A DNA stretch of 64,000 nt, taken from Flavobacterium tiangeerense (GTDB lineage: Bacteria > Bacteroidota > Bacteroidia > Flavobacteriales > Flavobacteriaceae). The DNA lies in the NCBI RefSeq assembly GCF_007830355.1, contig NZ_VLKO01000004.1, forward strand, positions 248,001 through 312,000, given 5' to 3'. Shown piece by piece: positions 34,914-43,530 of the stretch (position 1 is its first letter; the number at the start of each line of letters is the position of its first letter). The notes under the pieces were generated by a model that was not told the DNA's origin, made no database searches, and saw only the letters and a list, made by a program, of their open reading frames with translations. Made by a program: the position numbers and the translations under genes.

Positions 34914-37900
34914 ATGAGTTTATCAACCACGAGTATTAGAAGACCTGTATTTACCATCGTAATCAATGTAGCCATTGTTTTGTTTGGGTTGATTGGTTAT
35001 ACCTTTCTTGGAGTACGAGAATTTCCCTCTATAGATCCCGCACAAGTATCCATCAGTACCCGTTATGCTGGTGCCAATGCTGATATTATTGAATCACAAA
35101 TCACTGAACCACTAGAAAAGGCGATAAATTCAATAGATGGTATTAGAAACGTAACTTCATCTAGCGCACAAGGAAGCAGCAACATCACCATAGAATTTAA
35201 TTTAGATAAAAATCTTGAAGATGCGGCTAATGATGTACGTGATAAAGTATCACAAGCGGTGCGTAACTTACCACAAGATATTGATTCACCTCCAGTAGTT
35301 TCAAAAGCTGATGCCAACGGAGATGCTATTATTTCGATGACGGTACAAAGCGATACTCGGAATGCTTTAGAATTAAGTGATTATGCTGAAAACGTTATCT
35401 CACAACGTCTAGAAACAATTCCTGGTGTAAGCGGCGTTCAAATTTGGGGTCAAAAACGTTACGCCATGCGATTGTGGATTGATCCCGTAAAGCTTGCTGC
35501 TTACGGTTGCACAGTAGCTGAAGTGCGTGATGCATTGAACAAACAAAATGTGGAGTTACCATCTGGAAAATTAACCGGAAACAATACAGAACTTACTGTA
35601 AAAACAATTGGAAATCTTTCAACTGCCGAGGAGTTTAACAATATAATTATTCGAACTGAAGGAGAAAAAGTAGTGCGTTTTAGTGATGTAGGGACAGCAA
35701 GCATAGGCCCTGAAAACACCGAAACCAAAATGACTCAATCAGGTACTCCTCTTGTAGGAATTGCGATTGTACCGCTCCCTGGTGCTAATTATTTGGATAT
35801 TTCGGCCGCATTTTATAAAGAATTCGAAAAATTAAAGAAAGATTTACCAAAAGATATCAAGCTTAATATTGCCATAGACAATACCATATTTGTAAAAAAA
35901 TCAGTTATTGAAGTTGCTGAAACGTTAGGAATCTCAATTATATTGGTAATTTTAATCATCTATTTATTCTTTAGAGACTGGGCAATTGCTTTTAGACCTT
36001 TAATTGATATTCCAGTATCATTAATCGCTACGTTCTTTATTATGTGGCTCTTTGGTTTCTCCATAAATGTATTGACATTATTAGCTATCGTTCTCGCTAC
36101 AGGTCTTGTAGTTGATGATGGAATTGTGGTGACCGAAAATATCTTCAAGAAAGTAGAAGAAGGTATGACACCTATCGAAGCTGCGATTAAGGGATCGAAT
36201 GAGATCTTCTTTGCCGTAATTTCAATCTCAATCACATTAGCCGCGGTTTTTCTTCCTGTAATCTTTTTAGAAGGATTTGTTGGCCGACTCTTTCGGGAAT
36301 TTGGAGTAGTCATAGGAGCTGCCGTATTGATATCCGCTTTTGTATCCTTGACGCTTACGCCAATGTTGAATGCGTATTTAATGAAAGGCGGCGAACAAAA
36401 AAAATCAAAATTCTACATTCGTACAGAACCGTATTTTGAGAAACTTAACAATGGTTATGCAAGTGCGTTATCAAGTTTCATGAAGAAAAAATGGTTGAGT
36501 TTCCCAATCTTGATTGCTTGTTTCGGATTGATATACATGTTCTTTACACTTTTACAAAAAGAAACCGCACCTTATGACGACCGTTCTGGTTTTGTATTGC
36601 GTATGTCTACTCCCGAAGGGTCCTCATATGAATACACCGACCGATTCATGCAAGAAATTTCTAAATTGGTTGATGATTCTATTCCTGCCAAAAAAGTGGC
36701 TCTAGTAATCACTTCTCCTGGTTTTGGGTCTTCATCTGTAAACAGTGGTTTCATACGAGTATCTTTGGTTCAACCCAATGAAAGACCAAATACACAAAAG
36801 GAAATAGCTGAAAAACTAACCAAATGGACGAAACAATATCCTGACGCAAAGACATCTGTGATAGAACAGCCTACCATTGCAGTAAATAGACGTGGTGGGT
36901 TACCAATTCAATATATCATACAAGCTCCCAACTTTAATAAACTTGAAGAGAAGATTCCGCTTTTTATGGATGAAGTAGCTAAGAATCCAACGTTTGCGGT
37001 AAGTGATGTGAACTTAAAATTCAATAAACCCGAAGTCAATGTTACCATAGATAGAGAAAAAGCAGAAAGCCTGGGCATATCAGTTATTGATATTGCACAA
37101 ACGCTGCAACTTTCTTTGAGCGGACAACGTTTTGGCTATTTTATGAGAAACGGAAAACAATATCAAGTCATTGGACAATTTGATCAAGAAGACAGATCAA
37201 AACCGTTAGACTTAACCTCAATGTTTGTAAAAAATAATATGGGACAATTAATCCAAATGGATAATGTTGTGACCATTGAGGAAAAAAGCAATCCGCCGCA
37301 ATTGTACCACAACAACCGTTATATGGCTGCAACAGTTTCTGCAGGTCTTGCTCCAGGCAAAAGTATTAGCGACGGTATTGATGCCATGAACGAAATAAAA
37401 GCAAAAGTGCTTGACGATACTTTTACAACCGACTTGGGCGGTGAATCTCGGGATTTTGTTGAAAGTAGTTCGAATACTGCATTCGCTTTTGGACTTGCCT
37501 TATTGTTGATATTCTTAATACTAGCAGCGCAATTTGAAAGTTTTATTGATCCATTCATTATTATTTTGACTGTGCCAATGGCCGTTGCGGGAGCTTTATT
37601 TTCATTGTGGTTATTTGATCAAACTTGGAATATTTTTAGTCAAATTGGAACCGTAATGCTTATTGGTTTGGTAACCAAAAATGGAATCCTTATTGTCGAA
37701 TTTGCCAATCAGTTACGCGAACAAGGAAAACCAAAACTAGAGGCGATTCTTGAAGCATCAGAAGCGAGATTGCGACCTATATTAATGACTAGTTTAGCCA
37801 TTTCTCTAGGTGCTTTACCTATTGCATTATCTCTAGGAGCGGCATCTACAAGCAGAATAGGTATGGGAGTAGTTATTGTAGGAGGAACTATTTTTTCATT

Positions 37901-38009
37901 AGTACTTACGCTATTTGTAATTCCAGCACTTTACTTAATGTGGTCAAAAGCTCGTAAACATTATCCAGAATTTGATCATATTGAGGAGTATGAGAAAAAT
38001 TTTAATTAA
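34914..38009 (+). CDS. RND multidrug efflux permease (HAE1 family)
   Basis: The 1031-residue proton-driven pump has 12 membrane segments and two large periplasmic loops. The N-terminus STTSIRRPVFTIVINVAIVLFGLIGY is typical. Membrane motifs include ATGLVVDDGIVVTENIF (TM4 Asp-Asp proton relay), and AQFESFIDPFIIILTVPMAV, GLVTKNGILIVEFANQ and RLRPILMTSLA in the second half. Likely substrates are hydrophobic drugs or bile-like compounds. It is the middle gene of an adaptor-pump-TolC operon. Confidence 0.93.
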   Translation: MSLSTTSIRRPVFTIVINVAIVLFGLIGYTFLGVREFPSIDPAQVSISTRYAGANADIIESQITEPLEKAINSIDGIRNVTSSSAQGSSNITIEFNLDKNLEDAANDVRDKVSQAVRNLPQDIDSPPVVSKADANGDAIISMTVQSDTRNALELSDYAENVISQRLETIPGVSGVQIWGQKRYAMRLWIDPVKLAAYGCTVAEVRDALNKQNVELPSGKLTGNNTELTVKTIGNLSTAEEFNNIIIRTEGEKVVRFSDVGTASIGPENTETKMTQSGTPLVGIAIVPLPGANYLDISAAFYKEFEKLKKDLPKDIKLNIAIDNTIFVKKSVIEVAETLGISIILVILIIYLFFRDWAIAFRPLIDIPVSLIATFFIMWLFGFSINVLTLLAIVLATGLVVDDGIVVTENIFKKVEEGMTPIEAAIKGSNEIFFAVISISITLAAVFLPVIFLEGFVGRLFREFGVVIGAAVLISAFVSLTLTPMLNAYLMKGGEQKKSKFYIRTEPYFEKLNNGYASALSSFMKKKWLSFPILIACFGLIYMFFTLLQKETAPYDDRSGFVLRMSTPEGSSYEYTDRFMQEISKLVDDSIPAKKVALVITSPGFGSSSVNSGFIRVSLVQPNERPNTQKEIAEKLTKWTKQYPDAKTSVIEQPTIAVNRRGGLPIQYIIQAPNFNKLEEKIPLFMDEVAKNPTFAVSDVNLKFNKPEVNVTIDREKAESLGISVIDIAQTLQLSLSGQRFGYFMRNGKQYQVIGQFDQEDRSKPLDLTSMFVKNNMGQLIQMDNVVTIEEKSNPPQLYHNNRYMAATVSAGLAPGKSISDGIDAMNEIKAKVLDDTFTTDLGGESRDFVESSSNTAFAFGLALLLIFLILAAQFESFIDPFIIILTVPMAVAGALFSLWLFDQTWNIFSQIGTVMLIGLVTKNGILIVEFANQLREQGKPKLEAILEASEARLRPILMTSLAISLGALPIALSLGAASTSRIGMGVVIVGGTIFSLVLTLFVIPALYLMWSKARKHYPEFDHIEEYEKNFN

Positions 38010-38081
38010 AATTATAAAATAGAGCTGTTTAGATTATTAAAAAGGATTTTACAATAAAAATCTAAACAAAATAAGATACCT

Positions 38082-39395
38082 ATGAAACATACTAAAATAC
38101 TGTTGTACAGTTTTATTTTACTGTTATTTTTTATACCAAAAGTTGAGGCTCAAGAAGTTCTCACACTTGAAAATGCATTAAAAATTGCATTAGAAAACAA
38201 TTATGAAATTAAAATTGCATCCAACAATTCCTTAATTCAAAAAACAAATGTAAGTTTAGGAAATGCTGGCATGCTACCAACTCTGTCAGCAAATGTTGTT
38301 GATAATAATAGCATACAAAATAGTTCACAAACCAGACAGGACGGAACCAAAAACGAACTTGATAATGCGAAAAACAACAGTTTAACCTACGGCGTAGGAT
38401 TAGATTGGACCATTTTTGACGGAATGCGCATGTTTGCTAGAAGAGATCAGTTAAAAGAGTTACAAAAACTAGGAGAAGCGCAACTTAAACTTGCCATCAT
38501 TACTAGAATTAGCGATGTAAATGCGGCTTACTATGACTTAGTGCAGCAACAACAACAACTTGCTGCACTTGACACTACAATTGTCATCTCAAATCAACGA
38601 TTGCAACTCGCTCAAAACAGATTCACAATTGGTAAAGCATCAAAGCTTGAGGTTTTGAATGCCCAAGTAGACTTAAACACTGATCAAGTAGCTTTGTTGC
38701 GTCAGAAAGAATTATATGCTAATGGTAAAATTGCTTTGAACCAACTTTTAGCAAGAGATGTTACAACAAACTTTACAGTTATTGATAAATTAGATGTCGA
38801 TAAATTGTTACAACTAGCTGAACTAAAGGCACTGGCAGAAAAGCAAAACCCGCAATTAGAAGCTCAAATAATCAATAAAAGAGTAGCCGAATTGGAACTA
38901 AAACAAGTAAAAGCAGGTCGGTATCCTACCATACGAGTGAATAGTGCCTATAATTTTTCTGAAAGTCAATCTAGTTTAGGGTTTGTGGCTCAAGCACAGT
39001 CCCGAGGTTTTAATTATGGCTTCACAGCATCAGTAAATATTTTTGATGGATTCAATCAAAGAAGAAACGAAAAAGTAGCCTCATTACTTGTTGAAAATGC
39101 CAAATTGAATATTGATCAACAAAATCTGATTCTCAACTCCCAATTAGCGACTACTTACCAAACGTATTTAACTAATTTAGAGTTGATCACACTAGAAGAG
39201 AACAACGAGGCTATAGCCAAGCAAAATTTAAATATTACCCTTGACAAATTTAGAATAGGAACGATAACAACCTTGGAGTTTAGAACCGCACAGCTCAATT
39301 ATGTGAATGCAAAAGTGCGTTATAACAATGCTCAATTTCAAGGAAAACTCTCAGAAATAGCACTTAGAGAATTGGCTGGGAATTTGGTGTTCTAA
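38082..39395 (+). CDS. TolC-family outer-membrane efflux protein
   Basis: The 437-residue protein has a signal peptide (LLYSFILLLFFIPKVEAQ) and the paired TolC repeats: LTLENALKIALENNYEIKIA at the start and long coiled-coil helices rich in Gln/Leu/Ala (LGEAQLKLAIITRISDVNAAYYDL; LDKFRIGTITTLEFRTAQLNY). It forms the outer-membrane tunnel for the RND pump encoded just upstream; spacing of 72 bp suggests one operon. Confidence 0.9.
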   Translation: MKHTKILLYSFILLLFFIPKVEAQEVLTLENALKIALENNYEIKIASNNSLIQKTNVSLGNAGMLPTLSANVVDNNSIQNSSQTRQDGTKNELDNAKNNSLTYGVGLDWTIFDGMRMFARRDQLKELQKLGEAQLKLAIITRISDVNAAYYDLVQQQQQLAALDTTIVISNQRLQLAQNRFTIGKASKLEVLNAQVDLNTDQVALLRQKELYANGKIALNQLLARDVTTNFTVIDKLDVDKLLQLAELKALAEKQNPQLEAQIINKRVAELELKQVKAGRYPTIRVNSAYNFSESQSSLGFVAQAQSRGFNYGFTASVNIFDGFNQRRNEKVASLLVENAKLNIDQQNLILNSQLATTYQTYLTNLELITLEENNEAIAKQNLNITLDKFRIGTITTLEFRTAQLNYVNAKVRYNNAQFQGKLSEIALRELAGNLVF

Positions 39396-39413
39396 AAAAA
39401 TTTAAGTAGCATT

Positions 39414-40277
39414 ATGATTTCATACAATACCAAAGATTGGTTTACATTTATTTTTAGATTTCACAAAGCAGATACGTTTAGGACACTGTTTCCAGTAATG
39501 ATTGCTATTGGTATCTATTCTGGCTTTATTGGATATCTAGAAGTTGAATATTTTAAACTTAGTGACAACAGTTATGTAAAGAACATCACCATTATGCACG
39601 GTATGCTTGGTTTTGTAATTTCACTTTTACTTGTTTTTAGAACTAATACAGCCTATGATAGATGGTGGGAAGGAAGAAAATTATGGGGCTCACTCGTGAA
39701 TAATAGCCGTAATTTTGCCATTAAACTTTCGGTAATGCTTAATGATAAAGAGGATCTAGAATACTTTAAAAAATGGATTCCCATGTACGCAACTGTTCTT
39801 GATGAGCATCTAAAGGATATAGAAACTAGTAAAGAATTGTTTGATGATGCAATATTTGAAATAGACCATGAAAAACACAAACCGAATCAGGTTGCTAAAT
39901 TATTATTTCAAAAAATAAATGAGCTTTATAAAAGAAATGTAATTTCTGGAGATCAATTGATCGTATTAAACGAAGAAGTAAAATCATTTACAGAAATATG
40001 TGGCGCTTGTGAGAGAATTAAAAACACGCCTATTCCTTATTCCTACAGCGCTTTCTTGAAAAAATTCATATTCTTTTATGTAATGACTTTACCTTTTGGA
40101 TACTCTTTTAGTTTAGGTTATTATGTGGTACCAGTTGTAATTTTTATCTTTTATGTACTAGCTAGTCTTGAATTAATAGCAGAGGAAATAGAGGATCCTT
40201 TTGGTACTGATGAGAATGATTTACCCACTCCAAAAATTGCTGCCAACATCAAGAAGCATATAGAAGAACTTATTTAA
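39414..40277 (+). CDS. Bestrophin-like (UPF0187) anion channel protein
   Basis: The 287-residue membrane protein has the bacterial bestrophin signature RTNTAYDRWWEGRKLWGSLVNNSRN (about 78-102). It also has hydrophobic helices at about 28-48, 60-75, and 215-255, and the C-terminal ELIAEEIEDPFGTDENDLP segment that forms the calcium-clasp-like or neck region. Bacterial homologues form pentameric channels, cation-selective in the one studied structurally. It starts 18 bp after the TolC gene and may be cotranscribed with the efflux operon. Confidence 0.9.
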   Translation: MISYNTKDWFTFIFRFHKADTFRTLFPVMIAIGIYSGFIGYLEVEYFKLSDNSYVKNITIMHGMLGFVISLLLVFRTNTAYDRWWEGRKLWGSLVNNSRNFAIKLSVMLNDKEDLEYFKKWIPMYATVLDEHLKDIETSKELFDDAIFEIDHEKHKPNQVAKLLFQKINELYKRNVISGDQLIVLNEEVKSFTEICGACERIKNTPIPYSYSAFLKKFIFFYVMTLPFGYSFSLGYYVVPVVIFIFYVLASLELIAEEIEDPFGTDENDLPTPKIAANIKKHIEELI

Positions 40278-40351
40278 ATTGTGTTAAAGTTTCAATTACT
40301 AGCTATTTAATTTTGTAAATTTAGATTCTGTTTTTTAACAAATTTAAGGAT

Positions 40352-41275
40352 ATGAATACGAATCGAGCTTTAATACAACCGCCACTATTAACAAGTGAAA
40401 AATCTTTAAAAACATTAGTAGAAAACAGAACTGTTTACTCACTAAATCACTGTGAATTAAATATTTTTGAAACCTATGAAACATCAACTTCAGTACCATT
40501 ACAATTTAATGATTTTGTAGTTACTAGCATGTTGAGAGGTAAAAAAGTAATGCACCTTTTTGATGATCCAGGTTTTGTGTATTTACCAGGCGAAACTGTT
40601 GTTATTCCATCAAATGTGGCTATGAAAATTGATTTTCCAGAAGCTTCAAAAAACAACCCTACCCAATGTTTAGCATTGGCCATAGACCCAAAAAAAATAA
40701 CAGATACTTTACATTTTTTAAACGAAAGGTATCCTAAAGAAGGTGATAATCAATTCTGGCAATTGAATTACCAAAATTATTTTTTTTACAACAATATTGA
40801 ATTAGCCACAACAATCAACAAACTGATCAAAGAATGTATGAGTGTCTCTATAACCAAAGATGCACTTGCCGACCTAACTTTGCAAGAATTATTAATTAGG
40901 ATTATACAAACTCAAACAGCAACAGCAGTTAGTGAAGGCTCGTTTTCACAGACTAATAATCCTATGAATCCTGTTATTGAATTTATAAGACAAAATTTAA
41001 AGGAGAAATTTAGCATGAAGCTACTTAGCGAAAAAGCGTGTATGAGTACAACGTCTTTTTATCGTTTTTTCAAAAGAGAATTAGGCATGACACCCGTTGA
41101 ATTTATAATAAACGAAAAGATAAAATGTGCCAAACAACTTTTAAAAAACCCGAGTATGCAAATCAACGAAATATGCTATCTATCCGGTTTTGAAGACTGT
41201 AATTATTTTATAAGACTCTTTAAAAAACATGAAGGCATTACCCCAAAACAATACCAATTGTTGTATGTCAATTAA
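40352..41275 (+). CDS. AraC-family transcriptional activator
   Basis: The 307-residue protein has an N-terminal cupin-like sensing domain (about 1-185, with VYLPGETVVIPSNVAMKIDFPE). Its C-terminal AraC/XylS double helix-turn-helix (about 205-305) shows MKLLSEKACMSTTSFYRFFKRELGMTPVEFI and INEICYLSGFEDCNYFIRLFKKHEGITPKQY. It converges with the DUF779 and aldehyde dehydrogenase genes, an association seen in many bacteria where the activator drives acetaldehyde dehydrogenase. Direct repeats upstream of that dehydrogenase at 43291-43320 are likely binding sites. TAATTTTG at 40308-40315 is a possible promoter element. Confidence 0.9.
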   Translation: MNTNRALIQPPLLTSEKSLKTLVENRTVYSLNHCELNIFETYETSTSVPLQFNDFVVTSMLRGKKVMHLFDDPGFVYLPGETVVIPSNVAMKIDFPEASKNNPTQCLALAIDPKKITDTLHFLNERYPKEGDNQFWQLNYQNYFFYNNIELATTINKLIKECMSVSITKDALADLTLQELLIRIIQTQTATAVSEGSFSQTNNPMNPVIEFIRQNLKEKFSMKLLSEKACMSTTSFYRFFKRELGMTPVEFIINEKIKCAKQLLKNPSMQINEICYLSGFEDCNYFIRLFKKHEGITPKQYQLLYVN

Positions 41276-41276
41276 T

Positions 41277-41651
41277 TCATTCGATATAAAATACCGGTTC
41301 TAAAGAAGCAGTTTCCTCGGGTGTAAAGAGTCGATATATAATTTTAAATGTTTTTTTCATAGGAGTTTCTAGTGAAAAACCACCTACACCAAAAGCATCA
41401 ATAACATCTAAAGTAAAGTGGGCATGTTTCCAATATTCGAATAAATCTTTATCCACCCAAAATTCTGTATTTTCAATCGTACCAATGCATACATCCCCCA
41501 TTCTTTGATAAAAACCTCCTTTTTCAAAACATTGTGGCTGTGTACCCTCGCAACATCCTCCTGCTTGATAAAACATCAAATCACCGTGTTTTTCTTTTAA
41601 AATTTTAATTAATTCAATTGCTTTTTCTGTGGCATCTATTCTTTTTTGCAT
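41277..41651 (-). CDS. DUF779 family protein
   Basis: The 124-residue protein carries the DUF779 core: LMFYQAGGCCEGTQPQCF with a CC pair and a third Cys, MGDVCIGTI, and the YWKHAHFTLDVIDAFGVGGFSLE segment with conserved His residues. The Cys/His content suggests metal or thiol chemistry. DUF779 genes almost always follow AldB/ExaC-type acetaldehyde dehydrogenases, as here (82 bp apart), so a helper or redox role in aldehyde oxidation is inferred. Confidence 0.88.
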   Translation of the reverse strand: MQKRIDATEKAIELIKILKEKHGDLMFYQAGGCCEGTQPQCFEKGGFYQRMGDVCIGTIENTEFWVDKDLFEYWKHAHFTLDVIDAFGVGGFSLETPMKKTFKIIYRLFTPEETASLEPVFYIE

Positions 41652-41670
41652 CTTTATTATATTAATTTAA

Positions 41671-41698
41671 AAACCTGACAGAGAGAACTGCCAGGTTT
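41671..41698 (-). terminator. Intercistronic hairpin between dehydrogenase and DUF779 genes
   Basis: AAACCTGACAG (41671-41681) pairs with CTGCCAGGTTT (41688-41698) with one mismatch. There is no strong U-tract on the minus strand, so it may be an attenuator or mRNA-stability element that lowers DUF779 expression relative to the dehydrogenase. Confidence 0.45.
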
Positions 41699-41733
41699 GT
41701 TAATGAAATGAGGTTTATTAAAAATTTAAATTA

Positions 41734-43239
41734 TTAAAAGAAACCCAACTTCTTTTTATCATAAGAAATAAGCATATTTTTAGTTTGACGGTAGTGACCT
41801 AACATCATTTTGTGGTTTTCTCTACCAATTCCAGATTGTTTGTAGCCTCCAAAAGGCGCACCAGCTGGATAAGAATGGTATTGGTTAATCCAAACTCTAC
41901 CTGCTTGAATTGCCCTTGGAACCTGATAAATTTCATGCGCATCGCGAGTCCATAAACCAGCACCTAGACCATACATGGTATCATTTGCGATGGCAATAGC
42001 CTCCTCGGTAGTCTTAAATGTGGTAATTGCAAGTACAGGTCCAAAAATTTCTTCCTGAAAGATGCGCATTTTATTGTGTCCTTTAAATAAAGTAGGCTTG
42101 ATATAATACCCTTCAGATAAATCATCACCCATTTCATTTGCCTCGCCACCTGCTAATAGTACGGCACCTTCCTCAATACCTAGTCTAATGTAAGCCATAA
42201 TTTTCTCTTGTTGAACTAATGAAGTTTGTGCGCCCATCATAGTGTTTGTATCAAGAGGGTTACCTAATTTTATAGCATTGGTTCGCTCAATAACTCTTGC
42301 TATAAATTGATCATAAATATCTTCATGTACCAATAATCTGGATGGACAAGTACATATTTCACCTTGATTTAAAGCAAACATTACGGCACCTTCAACAGCT
42401 TTGTCAAAGAAATCATCATCGGCATCAGCCACAGACTTCATAAAAATATTAGGTGACTTCCCTCCTAGTTCTAATGTTACTGGTATAATATTTTCTGTAG
42501 CATATTGCATGACTAATCTTCCCGTAGGTGTTGACCCTGTAAATGCTGCTTTTGATACTTTTTTATTGGTTACCAAGGCACGACCTAATTCAGATCCAAA
42601 ACCGTTTACAATGTTTACAACTCCAGCTGGTAATAAATCACCAATAAGTTCCATAAGGATTAGTATTGAAATTGGCGTACTTTCGGCTGGTTTCAAAACT
42701 ACAGTATTTCCTGCGGCAAGTGCAGGAGCGAGTTTCCAAACAGCCATAAGAATAGGGAAATTCCATGGGATAATTTGTGCAATAACTCCAAGAGGTTCAC
42801 TTAGTGCAATAGAAACCGTTTGAGAATCAAGCTCTGTAATAGTGCTTTCTTCAGCTCTAATTACACTTGCAAAATAACGAAAATGATCTATGGCAAGAGG
42901 TAAATCTGCTGCCATAGTTTCACGAATGGCTTTTCCGTTATCAATAGTTTCAACAATAGCAAGATATTCAAGATTGTCTTCAATAACTTGTGCTATTTTA
43001 TTCAATAAATTACTTCGTTCTGTAACCGATGTTTTACCCCAATTTTGAAAGGCGTTATATGCATGATCTACAGCAAGTTCTAAATCTTCTTTACTGGAGT
43101 GTGCTGCTTGTGTATACACTTTACCATCTACAGGTGAAACAACATCAAAGTAGTTCCCATTTACAGGAGCAATAAATTTTCCTCCAATATAATTATCATA
43201 TTTAGCCTTAAATTCAGGTCTTTGAAGTAATGTACTCAT
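41734..43239 (-). CDS. Acetaldehyde-type aldehyde dehydrogenase (AldB/ExaC-like)
   Basis: The 501-residue enzyme has catalytic Cys296 in [11 protein letters not shown], general base Glu257 in [11 protein letters not shown], the cofactor motif FTGSTPTGR and the Asn of PWNFP. The GEICTCPSR wording and the linked DUF779 and AraC genes point to the AldB/ExaC group, which oxidises acetaldehyde and other short aldehydes with NAD(P). CAAAAATA at 43263-43270 (TATTTTTG on its strand) is the likely promoter core, preceded by AraC-type repeats. Confidence 0.92.
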   Translation of the reverse strand: MSTLLQRPEFKAKYDNYIGGKFIAPVNGNYFDVVSPVDGKVYTQAAHSSKEDLELAVDHAYNAFQNWGKTSVTERSNLLNKIAQVIEDNLEYLAIVETIDNGKAIRETMAADLPLAIDHFRYFASVIRAEESTITELDSQTVSIALSEPLGVIAQIIPWNFPILMAVWKLAPALAAGNTVVLKPAESTPISILILMELIGDLLPAGVVNIVNGFGSELGRALVTNKKVSKAAFTGSTPTGRLVMQYATENIIPVTLELGGKSPNIFMKSVADADDDFFDKAVEGAVMFALNQGEICTCPSRLLVHEDIYDQFIARVIERTNAIKLGNPLDTNTMMGAQTSLVQQEKIMAYIRLGIEEGAVLLAGGEANEMGDDLSEGYYIKPTLFKGHNKMRIFQEEIFGPVLAITTFKTTEEAIAIANDTMYGLGAGLWTRDAHEIYQVPRAIQAGRVWINQYHSYPAGAPFGGYKQSGIGRENHKMMLGHYRQTKNMLISYDKKKLGFF

Positions 43240-43262
43240 TTTATACTTTTTTTTAGTTTATC

Positions 43263-43320
43263 CAAAAATATTTAACTTTTAAGAAACTAAATAGCATAAT
43301 TCATTCAATTTATAGCATAA
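43263..43320 (-). promoter_or_regulatory. Promoter with 21-bp-phased direct repeats, likely AraC-type sites
   Basis: Two identical 9-mers ATAGCATAA at 43291-43299 and 43312-43320 (TTATGCTAT on the coding strand) are exactly 21 bp apart, two helical turns. They lie directly upstream of the TATTTTTG element (43263-43270) of the dehydrogenase gene and cover the place where a TTG element is missing. This is the arrangement of AraC-family class II activation. The regulator encoded at 40352 is the obvious candidate. Confidence 0.65.
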
Positions 43321-43451
43321 AATTTTCAAATACATTTTTTTAAATATAATTTTATACGAATTAAATAATTTTATTTTTTTTTCAAAAGTTTTAAAAATCA
43401 GTAATTTAAAATGAATACAATTATAACTTAAAAAACAAAAAAAATAGTTTC

Positions 43452-43479
43452 TTACTACAAACTGCAATCCTTATATTTG
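43452..43479 (+). promoter_or_regulatory. Probable promoter of pheT
   Basis: TATATTTG (43472-43479) is a perfect TANNTTTG element. TTA at 43452-43454 stands 17 bp upstream in place of TTG. The start codon is 51 bases downstream. Confidence 0.6.
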
Positions 43480-43530
43480 TACGCGTCTTTGAAAACGGGA
43501 CTTGTAAAGCAATATCATTAAAAAATACAA

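Noticed and set aside
35960..36313. Open frame antisense to the RND permease
   Set aside because: The permease frame is strongly conserved and complete; the antisense frame is Thr/Ser/Lys-rich shadow.
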